Source: Phycisphaeraceae bacterium
GTDB lineage: Bacteria > Planctomycetota > Phycisphaerae > Phycisphaerales > Phycisphaeraceae
Length of the DNA: 56,925 nucleotides
Assembly (NCBI GenBank): GCA_002704825.1
Contig: PAIY01000221.1
Location: 1-56,925, forward strand
Reading direction: 5' to 3'
In this document: piece by piece, positions 54,515 to 56,925 of the stretch
How positions within the stretch are numbered: position 1 is the first letter of the stretch
Layout: every line of letters begins with the position of its first letter
Notes under the pieces: generated by a model
The model's input: the letters and a program-made list of their open reading frames with translations, nothing else
What the model was told of the DNA's origin: nothing
The model's database searches: none
Made by a program: the position numbers and the translations under genes

Positions 54515-55195
54515 TCAGGCATATCCGCCGTCGGCCATCTCCTGGAGGGTGTCGATATCCAATAACCGGATCAACTCCTTGGAGTCCCCCTGCTCGATAA
54601 GTTGTTCGTCCAACAGACGTCGGAGTACACGCGAAAGCGTCTCGCTGGTGAGATTGAGCTTGCTTGCCAAATGACGCTTGAACTTGGGCAACGTGGCAAC
54701 ACCGTCTCGATGTGTATCGACCAAATAGCGACAAAGCCGCCCTGTCGCGTCGCGAAGCACGATGTCCTCAAGCGTGTCGACCATGTGATGCACCCAGAAG
54801 GCCATGCCCGTCAGAAGCTGCAATGGTAACTCATGATTGGTCTTCAGTGCCTTCATGAATGGAGCCGTTGGTAGTAACACCACTTCCGATGTCTCAATGG
54901 CCTGGGCAAAGGCGGGGCATGGGAAGTTACCCATCACCGCGACTTCGGCAAAGGTCAGACCCGGGCCGGCAAGATGCAGGACGTGCTCCTTGCCGTTGGG
55001 CGCGATCTTGTAAATCCGAACCGTCCCCGAGCCGACCACGAACATCCCCGGCGGTTCATCGCCCTGGTGAAAGACAATCTGACCGCGCGAGAGTTTCTGA
55101 ACCTGTGCCATGGCAGCAAGTTCCTGCATCCCCGCTTCACTGACGCGACCAAACATGTGACAACGGGCAAGAATTTTCAAAGCTTCGAGTGACAT
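54515..55195 (-). CDS. Crp/Fnr-family transcription regulator (DNR/FNR-like)
   Basis: A 226-residue regulator. The cyclic-nucleotide-binding-like sensor fold (about 12-120) includes RGQIVFHQGDEPPGMFVVGSGTVRIYK. The C-terminal winged helix has a recognition helix TSETLSRVLRRLLDE with Glu185, Ser188 and Arg189, the E-xx-SR pattern that reads TTGAT half-sites. The four N-terminal cysteines of iron-sulfur FNR are missing (only Cys12, 93 and 155), so it resembles heme- or otherwise-sensing DNR proteins. It is divergent from the hybrid cluster protein, with a perfect TTGAT-N4-ATCAA box between. It is likely the activator of that gene. Confidence 0.9.
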   Translation of the reverse strand: MSLEALKILARCHMFGRVSEAGMQELAAMAQVQKLSRGQIVFHQGDEPPGMFVVGSGTVRIYKIAPNGKEHVLHLAGPGLTFAEVAVMGNFPCPAFAQAIETSEVVLLPTAPFMKALKTNHELPLQLLTGMAFWVHHMVDTLEDIVLRDATGRLCRYLVDTHRDGVATLPKFKRHLASKLNLTSETLSRVLRRLLDEQLIEQGDSKELIRLLDIDTLQEMADGGYA

Positions 55196-55223
55196 ACAAC
55201 TCCAATGGTTAAAACCGTCAATA

Positions 55224-55256
55224 CGTCAGAAAATATAGCGTGTAAAAAATCTGACG
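55224..55256. promoter_or_regulatory. CGTCAGA inverted repeat in the regulator leader
   Basis: CGTCAGA (55224-55230) and TCTGACG (55250-55256) lie 29-61 bases upstream of the regulator start codon. It may be an autoregulatory site or an RNA hairpin. Confidence 0.3.
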
Positions 55257-55259
55257 GAC

Positions 55260-55273
55260 TTGATCCAGATCAA
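55260..55273. promoter_or_regulatory. FNR/DNR box for hcp
   Basis: TTGATCCAGATCAA matches the TTGAT-N4-ATCAA consensus exactly. A -10-like GATACT at 55296-55301 would start transcription near 55308, placing the box centre at -41.5, the class II activation position. Confidence 0.85.
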
Positions 55274-55363
55274 GGCAAAAAAGTCTCTTGATGTCGATAC
55301 TGACAATCAGAATTAACGAACTGACCCCGTATCCAACCGCCGTTAACCAAAGGATCATAACAC

Positions 55364-56677
55364 ATGTCACACCTTTCACTCCCCCTGCACTGTAATCAAT
55401 GTGAACAAACCGCTCACGGCACCGCCTGCGAAATCAACGGCCGCGCCGGCGTCTGCGGTAAAGACATCGACATTCAATCACTCGAAGAAATTCTGCTCTA
55501 CGGCGTCAAAGGCATGGCAGCTTACGCCCACCACGCACGTCGCCTGGGCAAGCACTCCGAAGAAGTCTCCGCCTTTATCGAAGAAGCACTCTTTGCAACC
55601 ATGACCAACGTCAACTTCGACGTCCCCACCATGCTCGAGTTTGTCCTGGAATGTGGCAAGCAAAACCTCACCGTCATGCGGTTGCTTCAGGAAGGACACA
55701 TCGAAAACTTCGGCCAACCCGAACCGGCCAGCGTCATGTGCGGCACACAGGAAGGCCCCGGCATCCTCGTCACCGGCCATGACCTGCTGGACCTGATGAA
55801 CCTGCTCAAACAATGCGAAGGCACGAATGTCAAAGTCTACACCCACGGCGAAATGCTCCCCGGTCACATGTATCCCAAACTCCACAACCATCCCAACCTT
55901 GCAGGCCATTTCGGTGGTCCCTGGCAAAAACAGAAGGTGGAGTTCGAACAGTTCCCCGGCGCCATCGTCGGTACCACCAACTGCGTACTCATTCCCAAGG
56001 ACAGTTACAAAGACCGCATGTTCACCACCCGCGCAACTGCGGTCCCCGGTGCAACACGTTTGACCACCGACGATTTCTCCGAAGTGATCGCCAAAGCCAA
56101 AGAATGCCAACCCTGCAAGCAGGCACTGACTCAGGAAATCACCGTGGGCTTCCACGAATCCGTCATCCTCTCCAAAGCCCCCGAGATCGTCGAAGCCGTC
56201 AAGGCCGGTCAGATCAGCCGCTTCTTTGTCATTGGTGGTTGCGATGGTGCAGAACCCGGCCGCAATTACTACTCCGACTACGCAGCAGGCACTCCTGATG
56301 ATTCGTTCATCCTCACGCTGGGTTGTGGCAAATATCGCATCATGGATCACGACTACGGCACGCATCTTGAATTGCCGCGTTTGATGGACATGGGCCAATG
56401 CAACGACGCTTACGGCGCCATCAAGGTCGCAGTCGAATTGGCCAAGGTGTTTGAATGTGGCGTGAACGATTTGCCTTTAACCATCGTCCTCAGTTGGTTT
56501 GAACAGAAAGCCGTCGCGGTGTTGCTGACCCTCCTCTCACTGGGTGTCAAGAACATCACCATCGGCCCGGCAGCCCCGGCATTCATCAGCCCCAACGTCT
56601 TCAAGATCCTCCAGGAAAACTACGGCCTGCGTCTAACCGGTGATGCCAAGGCGGATCTGGAGTTGGCGTTGGCATAA
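55364..56677 (+). CDS. hcp: hybrid cluster protein, short class III form
   Basis: A 437-residue iron-sulfur-oxygen protein; family members reduce nitric oxide or hydroxylamine and act in nitrosative-stress defence. The N-terminal cluster cysteines are C10, C13, C22 and C31 (spacing 2, 8, 8). Candidate hybrid-cluster ligands are all present: His161, Glu163, Cys207, Cys293 (GGCDG), Cys321, Cys346, Glu380 and Lys382 (FEQK); the spacing of the last five matches Desulfovibrio Hcp closely. It is about 110 residues shorter than class I/II proteins because the helical insertion is absent. AAAGGATC precedes the ATG. No hcr reductase gene is seen before the window ends. Confidence 0.94.
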   Translation: MSHLSLPLHCNQCEQTAHGTACEINGRAGVCGKDIDIQSLEEILLYGVKGMAAYAHHARRLGKHSEEVSAFIEEALFATMTNVNFDVPTMLEFVLECGKQNLTVMRLLQEGHIENFGQPEPASVMCGTQEGPGILVTGHDLLDLMNLLKQCEGTNVKVYTHGEMLPGHMYPKLHNHPNLAGHFGGPWQKQKVEFEQFPGAIVGTTNCVLIPKDSYKDRMFTTRATAVPGATRLTTDDFSEVIAKAKECQPCKQALTQEITVGFHESVILSKAPEIVEAVKAGQISRFFVIGGCDGAEPGRNYYSDYAAGTPDDSFILTLGCGKYRIMDHDYGTHLELPRLMDMGQCNDAYGAIKVAVELAKVFECGVNDLPLTIVLSWFEQKAVAVLLTLLSLGVKNITIGPAAPAFISPNVFKILQENYGLRLTGDAKADLELALA

Positions 56678-56737
56678 AGCTGCAATCGAATCCAAACACG
56701 AATGCCATCAGGTATTCAAAACATTCCAAACCTCATC

Positions 56738-56780
56738 ACCACACCCCAAACGCCTCTGCGGACGGGGTGTGGTTGTCATT
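56738..56780 (+). terminator. terminator hairpin after hcp
   Basis: Perfect ten-base arms ACCACACCCC and GGGGTGTGGT with a 16-base loop, followed by TGTCATTT. The remaining bases to 56925 show no gene. Confidence 0.65.
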
Positions 56781-56925
56781 TACGTTTCTGAAACTTTGGT
56801 AATACCCAACGTCCAATAGGATTTGCTAAGCAGTGTCGTCACAAGACATCCAGCCATATTGCCAAACATCGAATTCTCGCGGCAACTAAAAATGATGTGT
56901 CTCGCTTGGCATATCGCGTTGCGAC

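Noticed and set aside
54515..54800. A Crp (cAMP) assignment for the regulator
   Set aside because: The recognition helix has the FNR-type E-xx-SR pattern and an FNR-type box lies next door, so a DNR/FNR-like role fits better.
1..56925. tRNA, rRNA, tmRNA, CRISPR arrays, prophage or integrase genes
   Set aside because: No cloverleaf, rRNA stretch, regularly spaced repeat array or phage/integrase gene was recognised. The repeats present are scattered palindromes, not arrays.

Overview
The window is a continuous chromosomal segment of moderate GC content. It looks like a Gram-negative, flagellated planctomycete, most likely of the Phycisphaerae lineage. The evidence is: P-ring and L-ring flagellar proteins plus an autotransporter barrel (an outer membrane is present); a secreted protein with a planctomycete-style LExRxLLS head motif and a dockerin; FHA-PP2C and Ser/Thr-kinase signalling proteins; and many palindromic intergenic elements of the kind common in planctomycete genomes. 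The taxon is an inference from gene content; no rRNA is present to settle it.

Layout. 1-2.9 kb: a small membrane protein, a STAS anti-anti-sigma-like protein and an FHA-SpoIIE phosphatase (a partner-switching pair). 2.9-8.5 kb: a GIY-YIG protein between two copies of a palindromic repeat, then divergent dnaB and leuS and a small lipoprotein. 8.8-19.4 kb: sulfotransferase, membrane Ser/Thr kinase, divergent M48 metalloprotease, HEAT-like periplasmic protein, two TPR proteins and a PAP-phosphatase-like enzyme. 19.6-31.7 kb: one long minus-strand flagellar cluster, 5' to 3': small unknown gene, flgF, flgG, flgA, flgH, flgI, flgJ, flgN, flgK, flgL, fliW, csrA, fliC. 32.1-37.4 kb: M42-type peptidase, ABC ATPase, purE, DUF1802 protein, argS. 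37.7-39.0 kb: flagellar sigma factor with a small membrane protein before it. 39.0-39.9 kb: gene-free and repeat-rich. 39.9-54.3 kb: a 3,762-residue autotransporter preceded by a 994-residue LEPR/dockerin protein. 54.5-56.7 kb: a Crp/Fnr-family regulator divergent from a short (class III) hybrid cluster protein, with a perfect FNR-type box between them.

How it fits together. The flagellar cluster ends in a complete FliW-CsrA-flagellin circuit. The flagellin leader can form two hairpins with GGA in the loop, one holding the Shine-Dalgarno sequence and abutting the start codon. csrA has a similar hairpin in its own leader. This closely resembles the Bacillus hag translational switch, here in a planctomycete. 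The surface locus combines a cohesin-like head on a giant type V secreted protein with a dockerin on its upstream neighbour, so a docking partnership is possible. The right edge is a compact nitrosative-stress module. At least six kinds of palindromic or nested-palindromic intergenic elements recur across the window.
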